This document shows positions 1-9,599 of a DNA stretch of 64,000 nt, in pieces. The position numbers and the translations under genes are program-made. The notes under the pieces were generated by a model. That model had not been told where the DNA came from and did not search any database. It saw only the letters and a program-made list of their open reading frames with translations. The first letter of the stretch is position 1. Each line of letters opens with the position of its first letter. The stretch spans positions 146,357 through 210,356 of the forward strand of contig NZ_LTAQ01000001.1 in assembly GCF_001590835.1 (NCBI RefSeq). The letters are read 5' to 3'. The stretch comes from Bacillus gaemokensis. Lineage in GTDB: Bacteria; Bacillota; Bacilli; Bacillales; Bacillaceae_G.

Positions 1-2552
1 GTTTTCACAAGTGTTTGCTTTGTTTCTTCTTGTTCTTTCGTTAAGCGATCCACTTTTTCTTTTTGGTTGGACAAACGTTGCTGCTTTTCTGCCGCTTTCA
101 CTTTCAGCTCCGTCATCTCCGTCTGAACCTTTTCTTTCGAAGAATGTTGCTCGCTTTTTTGTTTTGTTAAGGAGACAATTTTCCCATCTAACCCTGCAAT
201 CTCTGTTTGAAGATTTACTAATATTCCTTCTAATTCTTCTTTACGCCCTTGCATTTTTATTTGATCTTGTAAAAAACCTTCTATTTCTAAATCATAGATA
301 GATAAACGATCATTAATACGATGTTCTTCTAACTCTAGTTGATTAATTTCTTCTTTTAACTTCTGCTCATCCACACGTTCTTCTTCTACACCATGACGTA
401 ATTCTTTTACTTTTAATTCTTTTTCTTGAATTTCTTGCTTCAATGCTTTAACCAAGTTTTCTAACTTAAACGTTTTTTCTTCCATTTCAACAAGCTTCTT
501 ACTCCACTCTTCTAGTTCACGCTGACGCCCTAATAAAGAAGATTTGGCTTGTTTTACAGCCCCACCAGTCATGGAACCACCCGGATTCACAACATCGCCC
601 TCAACTGTTACAATACGGTAGCGATACTGTAATTGTTTAGCTAACTCATTGGCCCCTCTTAAATCCTTTGCAACAACAACTGTACCTAATAAATTCGAAA
701 CAATGTTTTCATATTTATTGTTGTAATGTACTAACTCTGCTGCTACACCAATAAACGACGGGTGTTGTTTTACAATGCGTAACTGGTCAAACGATAAAGA
801 TCTTCCTTTAATAACCGCCTGAGGTAAAAACGTTGCACGGCCATGCCTGTTTTGTTTTAAAAAGGCAATTGCAGCACGGGCATGCTCTTCTGTTTGTACA
901 ACAACGTGCTGCATCGCGGCACCAAGAGCAATCTCCATTGCAACCTCATATTCTTTCGGTACAGTAAGAAGCTCTGCCACCGCTCCTTCAACGCCCTGAA
1001 TCTTATTTTCACGAGCTTTTAATACTTCGCGCACCCCTTGATAAAATCCAGAATAATCTTCTTGCATTTCTTCTAGCATTTCTTTCCGGGAACGAGCTTG
1101 CTGAACAAATTGATATGCCTGATATAACTTTGTTTCATTTTCACTATACTGCACCTTACATTTTGCAAGCGCCGCTTCTGTTTTTTGTATATTTGTAATA
1201 ATATTTGTAACTTTTTCTTTTACTTGCTCATAACTATCCACAAGCTTTGTCTTTTTAGAAGTAATTTGCATACGCATTTGTACATATTTTTCATTTTCTT
1301 CATCAAGACGTTGATTTTTAGAACTTTGTTGTTTAAATTGTTCTTCAATCATTGATAGCTCATTACGATAGCTTGCTTGTTTATTTAAAAGTTCAATATA
1401 ATCCCCTTTTAAATGCTCAATTTGCTCTTCCAAGTTTTCTGCATATGTAGAAAGGAGTTTCTCATTCTCGTGTAATTTTTGTTCTAACTCTTTTACTTGA
1501 TTTGCAAATTCCATTAATTCTTCTGTACTTGTTTTAATTTCACCATCATATGTCTGCGCTTTTTCTGTCAACTCAACAATCAACTGCTCTAGCTGCGCGC
1601 AATGCGTCGTTGCATTTTGCTTTCGTTCTTTTAATAACTCCCGCTGTCCTTCTAGTTTTTCTAACTCTTTACTAGAAAGTAGGAGAACTTCCTGTAAGGA
1701 GTCTACAGATTCATCAATTGCTTGCAACTGCGCACGTAGTTCTTCAAGATTTATTTCACTTTTTTGTAGATACGTGGACATTTTCACTTCTTCATCTTTA
1801 TTGTGCCCAAACTGTTTTCGAAGCGTCTCCCATTTTTCATGTAATTCTTCAATTTCATATACAATAAGAGCTGCCTCTACTTTTTCTAACTCTTCTTTTT
1901 TCTCAAGATAATCTTTCGCAATAGAAGCTTGTCTTTCAAGTGGCTCTACTTGACTGCTTAATTCATGAATGATATCTTGCACACGATTTAAATTTTCTTG
2001 TGTTTCTGCTAATTTTCCTTCAGCTTTCTTTTTACGAAGTTTATATTTTAATACACCTGCAGCTTCTTCAAATACACCACGACGCTCTTCAGATTTACTA
2101 CTTAAAATTTCTTCTACTTTCCCTTGGCTAATGATTGAGAAAGCTTCTCGCCCCATACCAGAGTCCATGAACAAATCGACAATATCTTTTAATCTACAAG
2201 ATTGTTTATTTATAAAAAAGTCACTATCTCCTGAGCGAGAAACACGACGCGTTACACTTACTTCGTTGTATTCGATCGGCAAACGTTGATCTTCATTGTT
2301 CAAAGTCAATGTTACCTCTGCAATATTAACTGCTTTTCGCGTATCACTCCCTGCAAAGATAATATCCTCCATCTTTGCACCACGTAATGATTTTGCTGAT
2401 TGCTCACCAAGCACCCAGCGAATTGCATCAGTAATATTACTTTTTCCGCTTCCGTTCGGACCAACGACAGAGGTTACACCTGGAACAAAATCAACAGATA
2501 CACGCTCCGCAAAGGATTTAAATCCTACTATTTCTAATCTCTTTAAAAACAC
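1..2552 (-). CDS. smc: Chromosome partition protein SMC (C-terminus cut by window edge)
   Basis: Condensin ATPase that organises and segregates the chromosome together with ScpA and ScpB. About 850 N-terminal residues of a roughly 1,190-residue protein lie in the window; the rest runs off the left edge. The start is a GTG at 2552 preceded by an AGGGGG-type binding site, giving MFLKRLEIVGFKSF. The Walker A motif GPNGSGKSN is coded near 2450-2480. A long coiled coil follows, then the hinge, whose closing segment VNPGGSMTGGA reads out near 565-600, then the returning coiled coil. It follows rnc on the same strand, as in other Bacilli, so it is probably read from the fapR operon. The frame looked continuous, but the C-terminal Walker B/signature lobe is not present to check. 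Confidence 0.97.
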   Translation of the reverse strand, partial: MFLKRLEIVGFKSFAERVSVDFVPGVTSVVGPNGSGKSNITDAIRWVLGEQSAKSLRGAKMEDIIFAGSDTRKAVNIAEVTLTLNNEDQRLPIEYNEVSVTRRVSRSGDSDFFINKQSCRLKDIVDLFMDSGMGREAFSIISQGKVEEILSSKSEERRGVFEEAAGVLKYKLRKKKAEGKLAETQENLNRVQDIIHELSSQVEPLERQASIAKDYLEKKEELEKVEAALIVYEIEELHEKWETLRKQFGHNKDEEVKMSTYLQKSEINLEELRAQLQAIDESVDSLQEVLLLSSKELEKLEGQRELLKERKQNATTHCAQLEQLIVELTEKAQTYDGEIKTSTEELMEFANQVKELEQKLHENEKLLSTYAENLEEQIEHLKGDYIELLNKQASYRNELSMIEEQFKQQSSKNQRLDEENEKYVQMRMQITSKKTKLVDSYEQVKEKVTNIITNIQKTEAALAKCKVQYSENETKLYQAYQFVQQARSRKEMLEEMQEDYSGFYQGVREVLKARENKIQGVEGAVAELLTVPKEYEVAMEIALGAAMQHVVVQTEEHARAAIAFLKQNRHGRATFLPQAVIKGRSLSFDQLRIVKQHPSFIGVAAELVHYNNKYENIVSNLLGTVVVAKDLRGANELAKQLQYRYRIVTVEGDVVNPGGSMTGGAVKQAKSSLLGRQRELEEWSKKLVEMEEKTFKLENLVKALKQEIQEKELKVKELRHGVEEERVDEQKLKEEINQLELEEHRINDRLSIYDLEIEGFLQDQIKMQGRKEELEGILVNLQTEIAGLDGKIVSLTKQKSEQHSSKEKVQTEMTELKVKAAEKQQRLSNQKEKVDRLTKEQEETKQTLVK

Positions 2553-2668
2553 GAAAGGCCTTCCCCCTATTCTCCGTTGTTATAGCTAATGTCGGTAAAA
2601 ACAAACCAATGTACGGATTCATATTTATCTGTTATATCCAAATCAAAATAAAGTTTCATTCTATGCAC

Positions 2669-2701
2669 AAGGAATCCCCCTCAGTTAAAGGGGGATTCCT
2701 T
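2669..2701 (-). repeat. Stem-loop at the rnc stop codon, between rnc and smc
   Basis: A perfect 12-bp inverted repeat (2669-2680 with 2690-2701, 9-nt loop). Its first arm includes two bases of the rnc stop codon. On the minus strand the stem is followed by GTGCATAG rather than a run of U, so it is a poor intrinsic terminator. It may act as an RNA processing or stability element between rnc and smc. Function is inferred only. Confidence 0.6.
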
Positions 2702-3437
2702 ATGATTGTTCTTTTAACTTTTTCAGCGCTTCTGCGGCTGCTCGCTGTTCTGCCTCTTTTTTTGACTTACCATTTCCAAGTCCTAAAGCCACGCTATTTA
2801 AAGTAACACGTGACACAAACTCTCGATTATGAGCAGGTCCTTTTTCTTGCAGAATTTGATACTCAATATTCCCACTGCCATCACGCTGAATTAATTCTTG
2901 CAATTGACTCTTATAATCCATCACATGAGAAAAAGCACCTTCATTAATTTTTGGATATACAATTTCTTTTAAGAATTCCCAAACTGTATCCAATCCTTGA
3001 TCAAGATACAGGGCACCAATAAACGCTTCAAAGACATCCGCTAATAAAGCTGGTCGCTCACGTCCACCTGTCATTTCTTCACCCTTACCTAATAAAACTA
3101 GGTTACCAAATGACAATTCATTCGCAAAACGAACTAGCGATGGCTCACACACAATAGCTGCACGTAGCTTTGTTAATTCTCCTTCGCTCATTGTCGGATA
3201 TTTTTGAAACAGATACTGTGATACAGTCAGTTCTAATACAGCATCTCCAAGAAATTCAAGACGTTCATTATCTTCATGCGGCTTTTTCCGATGCTCATTC
3301 ACATACGATGAATGCGTAAATGCTTGAATCAATAATTTTTCATCTGTAAACGTAATACCTATTTTTTGTTGAAACGTTTTGAAAACTTCACGATATTTTG
3401 TTTCATACTTTTTTTCTCTATGTTTTCGGTACGGCAT
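2700..3437 (-). CDS. rnc: Ribonuclease III
   Basis: Endonuclease that cuts double-stranded RNA in rRNA precursors and structured mRNAs. The protein is 245 residues, normal for Bacillus. The catalytic domain carries the RNase III signature [14 protein letters not shown] at about residues 57-70, with the acidic metal-binding residues. A double-stranded RNA-binding domain fills residues 170-245, including the conserved [16 protein letters not shown] near the end. The ATG at 3437 follows a GGAGGG site. It lies between acpP and smc, the usual Bacillus order, with a hairpin on each side. Confidence 0.98.
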   Translation of the reverse strand: MPYRKHREKKYETKYREVFKTFQQKIGITFTDEKLLIQAFTHSSYVNEHRKKPHEDNERLEFLGDAVLELTVSQYLFQKYPTMSEGELTKLRAAIVCEPSLVRFANELSFGNLVLLGKGEEMTGGRERPALLADVFEAFIGALYLDQGLDTVWEFLKEIVYPKINEGAFSHVMDYKSQLQELIQRDGSGNIEYQILQEKGPAHNREFVSRVTLNSVALGLGNGKSKKEAEQRAAAEALKKLKEQS

Positions 3438-3463
3438 AGGTCCCTCCAGATATAAGCCGAGAA

Positions 3464-3485
3464 AGCCCCGCTATAAAACGGGACT
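3464..3485 (-). terminator. Hairpin between acpP and rnc
   Basis: AGTCCCG (minus strand, 3485-3479) pairs with CGGGGCT (3470-3464) across an 8-nt loop and is followed by TTTCTC. The U-tract is interrupted, so this is more likely a partial terminator that lowers rnc-smc expression relative to the highly expressed acpP than a full stop. Confidence 0.5.
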
Positions 3486-3496
3486 TCACTCAAACA

Positions 3497-3730
3497 TTAT
3501 AGATGACTCTCTATGTAAGTCACAGCATCGCCAACAGTAGCAATTTTTTCCGCTTCTTCATCAGAAATTTCCATTTCAAACTCATCTTCTAGTTGCATTA
3601 CAAGTTCTACTACATCTAGGGAGTCTGCACCTAAGTCTTCTTTAAAGCTTGCAGCTGGTACTACTTCTGTTTCTTCTACTCCTAAACGATCTACGATAAT
3701 TTTCGTTACACGCTCTAAAACATCTGCCAT
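3497..3730 (-). CDS. acpP: Acyl carrier protein
   Basis: Carries growing acyl chains on a 4'-phosphopantetheine arm during fatty acid synthesis in the cytoplasm. The protein is 77 residues, small and acidic. The DSLDVVEL motif has the attachment serine at residue 37. The ATG at 3730 has a strong GGGGAGG site just upstream. It lies downstream of fabG with a 72-nt gap and upstream of rnc, as in the fapR-plsX-fabD-fabG-acpP cluster. Confidence 0.98.
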   Translation of the reverse strand: MADVLERVTKIIVDRLGVEETEVVPAASFKEDLGADSLDVVELVMQLEDEFEMEISDEEAEKIATVGDAVTYIESHL

Positions 3731-3802
3731 AATTCATTCACCTCCCCTCAAATTATTATATTAAATATTTCACAAAAAAACTAGGTGAAATCTTTTCTTT
3801 TA

Positions 3803-4543
3803 TTACATTACCATACCGCCATCAACATTTAATGTTTGACCTGTAACATATTTACTGTGATCAGCCGCAAAAAATGTTACCGCGTTCGCGATATCTTGTG
3901 CTTCTCCAAACTTAGCAGCAGGAATTAATTTTAACATTTCTTCTTTTAAGTTTTCCGCTAATACTTCTGTCATATCGGTTGCAATAAAACCTGGTGCAAT
4001 TGCATTTACCGTTATGTTTCGACTAGCTAGTTCTTTTGCGGATGTCTTCGTCAAACCAATTACCCCCGCTTTTGCAGCCACGTAATTCGCTTGACCAGGA
4101 TTCCCTGTAATGCCGACAACTGAAGCTATATTAATAATCCGACCATGACGTTGGCGCATCATGTAGCGAGATACTGCTTTCGTACATAAGAAAACACCTT
4201 TTAAGTTTGTATTAATAACTGTATCCCATTCTTCCTCTTTCATACGCATTAATAAATTATCTCTCGTTACACCTGCGTTATTTACAAGGATATCAACTTG
4301 TCCAAATGTGTCTACAGTTTGTTTTACCATATTTATAACATCTTCACCGTTAGCAACGTCAGCTCTTACCGCAATTGCCTCTGAACCAAGTTTTTTTATT
4401 TCATCAACTACTTCATTTGCCTTTTGTTCATTACCCGCGTAGTTTACTACAACTGTTGCACCTTGTTTAGCTAAATCAATAGCAATTGCACGGCCAATTC
4501 CGCGTGATGCACCTGTTACCAATGCTACTTTTCCTTTTAACAT
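3803..4543 (-). CDS. fabG: 3-oxoacyl-[acyl-carrier-protein] reductase FabG
   Basis: NADPH-dependent short-chain dehydrogenase/reductase that reduces beta-ketoacyl-ACP in the elongation cycle. The 246 residues begin with the nucleotide-binding motif TGASRGIG (residues 10-17). NNAG is at 88-91. The catalytic set is Ser141, Tyr154 and Lys158 (YVAAK). The C-terminal [13 protein letters not shown] is typical of FabG. The start overlaps the end of fabD by 7 nt, which suggests translational coupling. Confidence 0.98.
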   Translation of the reverse strand: MLKGKVALVTGASRGIGRAIAIDLAKQGATVVVNYAGNEQKANEVVDEIKKLGSEAIAVRADVANGEDVINMVKQTVDTFGQVDILVNNAGVTRDNLLMRMKEEEWDTVINTNLKGVFLCTKAVSRYMMRQRHGRIINIASVVGITGNPGQANYVAAKAGVIGLTKTSAKELASRNITVNAIAPGFIATDMTEVLAENLKEEMLKLIPAAKFGEAQDIANAVTFFAADHSKYVTGQTLNVDGGMVM

Positions 4544-5487
4544 CCGCTTTCTCCCTCCAAACTCGAAATGGTATCTTTCAATGTCTCCTCATCATATATT
4601 GCATAGACTTTTACAGATGAGTCGATTGATTTCATAAGACCAGCAAGCACTTTCCCAGGCCCAATTTCAATAAATGTATCTACCCCTTGTTCTATCATAT
4701 GTTCGATAGATGGATACCATAAAACAGGCGAATAGAGTTGCTCAATTAGCTTTTCTTGAATTACCTCACTACGCGTAACACAATCTGCAGTGACGTTTGC
4801 AACAACTGGAATTTCAGCATCTCGAATGACAATTTCATTTAAGACACTTTGAAATTTCTCAGCTGCCGGCTTCATTAATGAAGAATGAAATGGACCACTC
4901 ACCCGAAGTGGAATTGCTCGCTTTGCACCGTTTTCTTTCACTTTTTGAGAAGCAAGTTCTACTCCTTGTTTCGTCCCAGAGATGACAATTTGCTTTGCAC
5001 TATTCATATTAGCAATTTGTACAGCATAGCCTTCACGCGTCACTTCTTCCGTAACCTGTTTCAACATAGCTGGATCTGCTCCTAAAATAGCTGCCATTGC
5101 ACCTTCTCCATTCGGAACAGCTTCTTCCATATATTCACCGCGTTTTCTTACAGCATAAACAGCATCTTCAAATGTCAATGCTCCAGCCGCAACAAGTGCG
5201 CTATACTCCCCTAAACTATGTCCTGCCACATAATCAGGCGTAATATCATATTCTTTCAAAGCTGTTAAAATCGCAAAACTCGTCGTCAATAATGCAGGTT
5301 GCGCATTTGTTGTTAATGTCAGTTTTTCCTGAGGTCCTTCAAATATTACTTCCGAAATAGACTCCTGTAAAACTTCATCCGCTTTTTGAAATACTTTCGC
5401 AACCTCTTTATTATTCTCCGCTAACTGTCTACCCATTCCAACTGCCTGTGAACCTTGGCCCGGAAAAAGAAATGCTAGTTTTCCCAT
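4537..5487 (-). CDS. fabD: Malonyl-CoA:ACP transacylase
   Basis: Moves malonyl groups from CoA to acyl carrier protein, supplying two-carbon units for fatty acid elongation. The protein is 316 residues. It shows the GQGSQ motif at 10-14, the nucleophile Ser91 in GHSLGE and the catalytic His201 in GPFHSS. It sits between plsX (14-nt gap) and fabG (7-nt overlap) in the FapR regulon operon. Confidence 0.98.
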   Translation of the reverse strand: MGKLAFLFPGQGSQAVGMGRQLAENNKEVAKVFQKADEVLQESISEVIFEGPQEKLTLTTNAQPALLTTSFAILTALKEYDITPDYVAGHSLGEYSALVAAGALTFEDAVYAVRKRGEYMEEAVPNGEGAMAAILGADPAMLKQVTEEVTREGYAVQIANMNSAKQIVISGTKQGVELASQKVKENGAKRAIPLRVSGPFHSSLMKPAAEKFQSVLNEIVIRDAEIPVVANVTADCVTRSEVIQEKLIEQLYSPVLWYPSIEHMIEQGVDTFIEIGPGKVLAGLMKSIDSSVKVYAIYDEETLKDTISSLEGESGC

Positions 5488-5501
5488 TTCAAATCCTCCT
5501 C

Positions 5502-6494
5502 TTATTGAAGCGGCTCTTTCTCCATTACACTTGAAATTGTAGGAATTACTTCTTTCGCTACCATTTCTCTCGTCTGACGAATCGCACTAAATATCGATTG
5601 GTCATTAGAAGAACCATGAGCCTTAATAACTGGCGCCTTCAATCCAAATAACGCCGCTCCACCATACTCTGAATAATCCATTTTATCTTTTAACACCATA
5701 AGTTTCGGTTTTAATACCGCTGCTGCTAATTTACTTGTAAACGAACTCATCAGCTGTTCTTTTAACATAGAGAATAACGCAAGCGCTGTTCCTTCTAATG
5801 ATTTTAAAGCTACATTCCCAGTAAAACCATCACATACAACTACATCCGCCACACCTTGCAACAAGTCTCTTGACTCAACATTTCCAACAAAATTAATTGG
5901 TGCATCTTTTAACATAGCAAAGACTTGTTTTGAAAGTTCATTCCCTTTTCCATCTTCTGTTCCAACATTTAAAAGTCCAACGCGTGGATTTTTAATACCT
6001 CTTACCTTTTCAGCATACACAGCTCCCATGACCGCATATTGATATAAATGAATCGGTTTTGCATCAACATTTGCTCCAACATCGAGCATAACAAATCCTT
6101 CTCCATCAACTGTTGGCATTGTAGGTGATAAGGCAGGTCGTTCAATCCCTTCCATCCGACCTACAACAAACAGTCCAGCCGCCATTAATGCTCCTGTACT
6201 ACCTGCTGATATACAAGCATCTGCCACACCATCTTTTACTTGTTTTGCTGCAAGTACCATTGAAGCTTGCTTTTTCCGACGTACCGCTCTTACCGGCTCG
6301 TCTGTTGCTTCAATCATTTCGTCTGTATGAAGCACAGTAATACGTTCTTCGTTCGTTAAATACTGACGAATCGCTTCTTCTTTTCCTACTAACGTAATAT
6401 GTAAATCCGAATATTCTTTAATAGCTTTCATTGCCCCTAACACAACTGCCTTCGGAGCATGATCGCCGCCCATTGCATCTATTGCGATTTTCAT
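5502..6494 (-). CDS. plsX: Phosphate acyltransferase PlsX
   Basis: Makes acyl-phosphate from acyl-ACP, the donor used by PlsY in the first step of phospholipid synthesis. The protein is 330 residues with the family start [21 protein letters not shown] and a conserved [14 protein letters not shown] segment. Its start overlaps the fapR stop by 4 nt (ATGA arrangement), so the two are coupled and share control by malonyl-CoA through FapR. Confidence 0.98.
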   Translation of the reverse strand: MKIAIDAMGGDHAPKAVVLGAMKAIKEYSDLHITLVGKEEAIRQYLTNEERITVLHTDEMIEATDEPVRAVRRKKQASMVLAAKQVKDGVADACISAGSTGALMAAGLFVVGRMEGIERPALSPTMPTVDGEGFVMLDVGANVDAKPIHLYQYAVMGAVYAEKVRGIKNPRVGLLNVGTEDGKGNELSKQVFAMLKDAPINFVGNVESRDLLQGVADVVVCDGFTGNVALKSLEGTALALFSMLKEQLMSSFTSKLAAAVLKPKLMVLKDKMDYSEYGGAALFGLKAPVIKAHGSSNDQSIFSAIRQTREMVAKEVIPTISSVMEKEPLQ

Positions 6495-7084
6495 AAATTG
6501 TTACCTTCCTCACTATAATTACTAGATCGATACATTTCAAAAGTGCCTGTAAGAACAAGTTCTTCTCCAACAAAACTTCGCACTTTGACAACCGTCCGAC
6601 CTTTATCATTCTCCATATCTTCAACGCGAGCTTTCGCTACAACACGTTCCCCTAATTTCACAGGACGAATATATCGAATGGTAGACTTTGCAGTTAAAGC
6701 AAGTTCTTCATCAATAACCGCAACAGCTAGTGAGTTCGCTTGAGCAAACAAATGGTGCCCACGAGCAATTTGATTTCTTTTAAATACATGCTCCATCTTC
6801 AATTCAAAAATAGAAATTGCATGTCTATCTAATTCTATATCAATAATTTCTCCGACTACCTCTTCTAAGGGCAAAGACTTTACATCTTCTTCATGTTGCT
6901 TTGTGGCTACATTCTTAATTCGCTCTCTTAACTCCGGAATAGATAATTCCATACGATCAAGACGAACTGTTTGTATGCTCACCTGAAACTGCTCTGCTAA
7001 ATCTTCATCCGTTATAAACGGGTTCATTTCTATTGTTTGTTGTAATAATGTTTGTCTTTCTTTTTTGCTTTTTCTTTTTTTCAT
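6491..7084 (-). CDS. fapR: Transcription factor FapR, repressor of lipid synthesis genes
   Basis: Represses fatty acid and phospholipid genes and is released by malonyl-CoA or malonyl-ACP. I place the start at the ATG at 7084 ([14 protein letters not shown]), giving 197 residues, the usual length; the frame stays open 27 codons further upstream but lacks a fitting binding site there and would cross the operator. A DeoR-like helix-turn-helix covers residues 1-50 ([19 protein letters not shown]). A hot-dog effector domain follows with [19 protein letters not shown]. The gene is first in its own operon and is autoregulated by the operator just upstream. Confidence 0.97.
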   Translation of the reverse strand: MKKRKSKKERQTLLQQTIEMNPFITDEDLAEQFQVSIQTVRLDRMELSIPELRERIKNVATKQHEEDVKSLPLEEVVGEIIDIELDRHAISIFELKMEHVFKRNQIARGHHLFAQANSLAVAVIDEELALTAKSTIRYIRPVKLGERVVAKARVEDMENDKGRTVVKVRSFVGEELVLTGTFEMYRSSNYSEEGNNL

Positions 7085-7100
7085 ACCGCACCATCCATTT

Positions 7101-7117
7101 TTATGACTAGGTACTAA
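7101..7117 (-). promoter_or_regulatory. FapR operator
   Basis: The minus strand reads TTAGTACCTAGTCATAA, an imperfect palindrome that closely matches the known FapR recognition site. It lies between the promoter -10 (7127-7122) and the fapR start at 7084, where bound repressor would block transcription of fapR-plsX-fabD-fabG-acpP. The match comes from the sequence; repression is inferred from the family. Confidence 0.85.
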
Positions 7118-7121
7118 CAGT

Positions 7122-7150
7122 AGTATATAATCAATAAAGGTAGAATGCAA
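7122..7150 (-). promoter_or_regulatory. Candidate fapR operon promoter
   Basis: On the minus strand a TATACT -10 (7127-7122) lies 17 bp from a weak TTGCAT -35 (7150-7145). The predicted transcription start falls in or next to the FapR operator, as expected for a repressed promoter. Confidence 0.6.
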
Positions 7151-7174
7151 CAAAAAAATTTGCATATTCCACTT

Positions 7175-9223
7175 TTAATCGAGCTTTTCTCCTTGGAACA
7201 CACCTGTCCCTTCAAGATAAACGCGCAATGCAGTGTACTGTTCGTTATGCCAAAAAGCTTCGGACTCAACAAGTATAGCCGCATCTTGTCTCGCTGTTTC
7301 TAACGCTCGATAATCATGTACCATATCAGCTACCTTAAACTCTGGTAGACCACTTTGTTTACTTCCAAAGAAATCCCCAGGACCACGTAACTCTAAATCT
7401 TTTTCCGATAATACAAATCCATCATTTGTTTCCGTCATAATGCGCATGCGCTCTTTCCCAGTTTCCGATTTCGGATCTGCGATTAACAAGCAGTACGATT
7501 GCTCACTCCCACGTCCAACACGCCCCCGAAGCTGATGGAGCTGAGATAAACCAAATCGCTCCGCATCATAAATCACCATAACGGTTGCATTCGGTACGTT
7601 CACACCAACCTCAACTACTGTGGTTGAAACAAGAATTTGTACTTCATTTTCACTAAATTGCCCCATCACTGCTTCTTTTTCTTGAGAAGATAAACGTCCG
7701 TGCATTAATCCAACCTGGAACTTCCCTTGATAATGGTGCATCAGCATACTATGTAAATCTATCGCATTTTGCACATCAAGCTTCTCAGATTCTTCAATGA
7801 GCGGACATATGACGTAAGCTTGCCTTCCCTTTTTCACTTCTTTTTCAACGAAACCAAGAACACGATCTAACATATCGTGTTTAGCCCAATACGTTTCAAT
7901 CACTTTACGACCAGCCGGCATTTCATCAATAATAGAAACATCCATTTCTCCAAAAGCAGTAATTGCCAATGTGCGGGGAATTGGCGTTGCTGTCATAAAC
8001 AATACATCTGGACTTTCACCTTTTTCACGCAAAACACGACGCTGCGCTACTCCAAACCGATGCTGTTCGTCAGTAATAACAAGTCCAAGTCTATGGAAAA
8101 TGACCTCATCTTGAATTAAAGCATGCGTCCCAACAAGAATATCTATCTCTCCCTGTTCAAGTCTTGCTAAAATTTCACGACGACGTACTCCTTTTACAGA
8201 ACTCGTTAGCAATTCTACATTCATATCAAAATGAGTAAACGTCTCTGCTAGCGATTGATAATGTTGCTCTGCTAAAATTTCTGTAGGGACCATTAGTGCA
8301 CCTTGATAATAGGCTAATTTAGCTGCATAAAGAGCAATTGCAGCTACAACTGTTTTTCCCGATCCAACATCTCCTTGCAATAACCGATTCATCCGATATG
8401 GAGACTCCATATCTTTCATAACTTCAGAAACCACGCGGCGCTGTGCACCAGTGAGGGGAAACGGAAGTGCATCAATGAACTCTTCTAATTTCTCCATTGA
8501 AATATCTTTTTTCGTCCCTTTTGAACTTTCTCTTTCCATTTTGCGAAGTGCTTGCATTTTGAGCTGAAATAAGAAAAATTCTTCATATACAAATCGGCGG
8601 CGCGCCTGCTTCAAATCCTCTTGCCCAACCGGGAAATGTAGCGTTCGAAGCGCTTCATAACGCGGTAATAATTTATAGCGTCCCAACAAACCATCCGGCA
8701 ATACTTCCACTATAGAAGAACCATATTCTTTTAAAGCTTGCGCAATAAAACGCCGCATTTGTTTGACTGTTAATTTCCCTTTTACCGAATAGACAGGCTC
8801 CACTTCTTGCTGACGTACGACTGGTCCAAAGTGAATCTCAGAGACAGAAATCGTTTGACGATGTTGATCCCATTTCCCAGTAATCGTTACCGTCTCATCA
8901 AGCTTTAATTTTTGCTTATAATATGGCCTATTAAAACATACAGCTGTAATTAAATAACGACCAACAAGTACACGAACAGTTAGACGTGATTTCTTTTTTC
9001 CGTAATACTGCAATAAAGGGGCACTATGCACTTTTCCTTCCACTGTCACACGTTCTTCATGTTTCACTTCTGCTAAATCTTTCATCGCATAGTCTTCATA
9101 ACGGTACGGAAAATGCTCTAATAGATGAGAAACTGTATAAATTCCCATCTCATGTAATAATTCAGATGACTCTTCCCCAATTCCCTTTACATCCGTAACA
9201 GGAACTTGCACAACTTCATTCAA
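7175..9223 (-). CDS. recG: ATP-dependent DNA helicase RecG
   Basis: Superfamily 2 helicase that remodels stalled replication forks and branched DNA. The wedge/OB region spans roughly residues 50-160. Walker A is GDVGSGKT, the DEQH box is in ITDEQHRFG, and helicase motif VI is QLRGRVGRG. The frame opens at a GTG at 9232, but GGAG sits only 1 nt from that codon and 10 nt from a TTG at 9223, so I choose TTG, giving 682 residues (MNEVVQVPVTD). It follows fakA at a distance, with a bidirectional hairpin between. Confidence 0.96.
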   Translation of the reverse strand: MNEVVQVPVTDVKGIGEESSELLHEMGIYTVSHLLEHFPYRYEDYAMKDLAEVKHEERVTVEGKVHSAPLLQYYGKKKSRLTVRVLVGRYLITAVCFNRPYYKQKLKLDETVTITGKWDQHRQTISVSEIHFGPVVRQQEVEPVYSVKGKLTVKQMRRFIAQALKEYGSSIVEVLPDGLLGRYKLLPRYEALRTLHFPVGQEDLKQARRRFVYEEFFLFQLKMQALRKMERESSKGTKKDISMEKLEEFIDALPFPLTGAQRRVVSEVMKDMESPYRMNRLLQGDVGSGKTVVAAIALYAAKLAYYQGALMVPTEILAEQHYQSLAETFTHFDMNVELLTSSVKGVRRREILARLEQGEIDILVGTHALIQDEVIFHRLGLVITDEQHRFGVAQRRVLREKGESPDVLFMTATPIPRTLAITAFGEMDVSIIDEMPAGRKVIETYWAKHDMLDRVLGFVEKEVKKGRQAYVICPLIEESEKLDVQNAIDLHSMLMHHYQGKFQVGLMHGRLSSQEKEAVMGQFSENEVQILVSTTVVEVGVNVPNATVMVIYDAERFGLSQLHQLRGRVGRGSEQSYCLLIADPKSETGKERMRIMTETNDGFVLSEKDLELRGPGDFFGSKQSGLPEFKVADMVHDYRALETARQDAAILVESEAFWHNEQYTALRVYLEGTGVFQGEKLD

Positions 9224-9599
9224 GATTTTCACGCTCCGTCACATCATTTTCTTTTTCACTATCTTATTACTTTAAACTACATTCACATACGATTCCACAG
9301 CGATTACCTATTTACTATCCTTAATTTACAATCGCTCTCTTCCACCTTTTCTATTCTATCATAGGCACTATAAGGGAAACTACTCTTACCCCTCTCACTC
9401 TATTAGCCAGACAGTTCATTCATTTTCGATATACCAAATTATATACGAAAGAAAAGAGCCTCACTATAATAGCAAGGCTCTTTTCTTTCATTAATATGCT
9501 AGCCTTTTGAATAAGAACCAAGGCCAACCGAAATGTCATTCGCTCTTGCTCATTAGCAAGTAAAACAAATTATCTCTTAGCAAAAAAAGGAATTTCACC
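9224..9599. other. fakA-recG intergenic region
   Basis: About 376 bases with no convincing gene. It holds a strong hairpin at 9447-9489. On the minus strand between fakA and the hairpin, one short frame reads RANDISVGLGSYSKG before a stop, but it has no start and no recognisable homology. In B. subtilis the serine dehydratase genes sdaAB-sdaAA occupy this interval; they are absent here. Confidence 0.6.
9447..9489 (-). terminator. Terminator downstream of yloU-fakA
   Basis: A stem of about 15 bp with an 11-12 nt loop (GAAAGAAAAGAGCC paired with GGCTCTTTTCTTTC). It has an A-run on one side and a T-run on the other, so it can stop transcription in both directions. It would end the fakA transcript. 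Confidence 0.85.
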
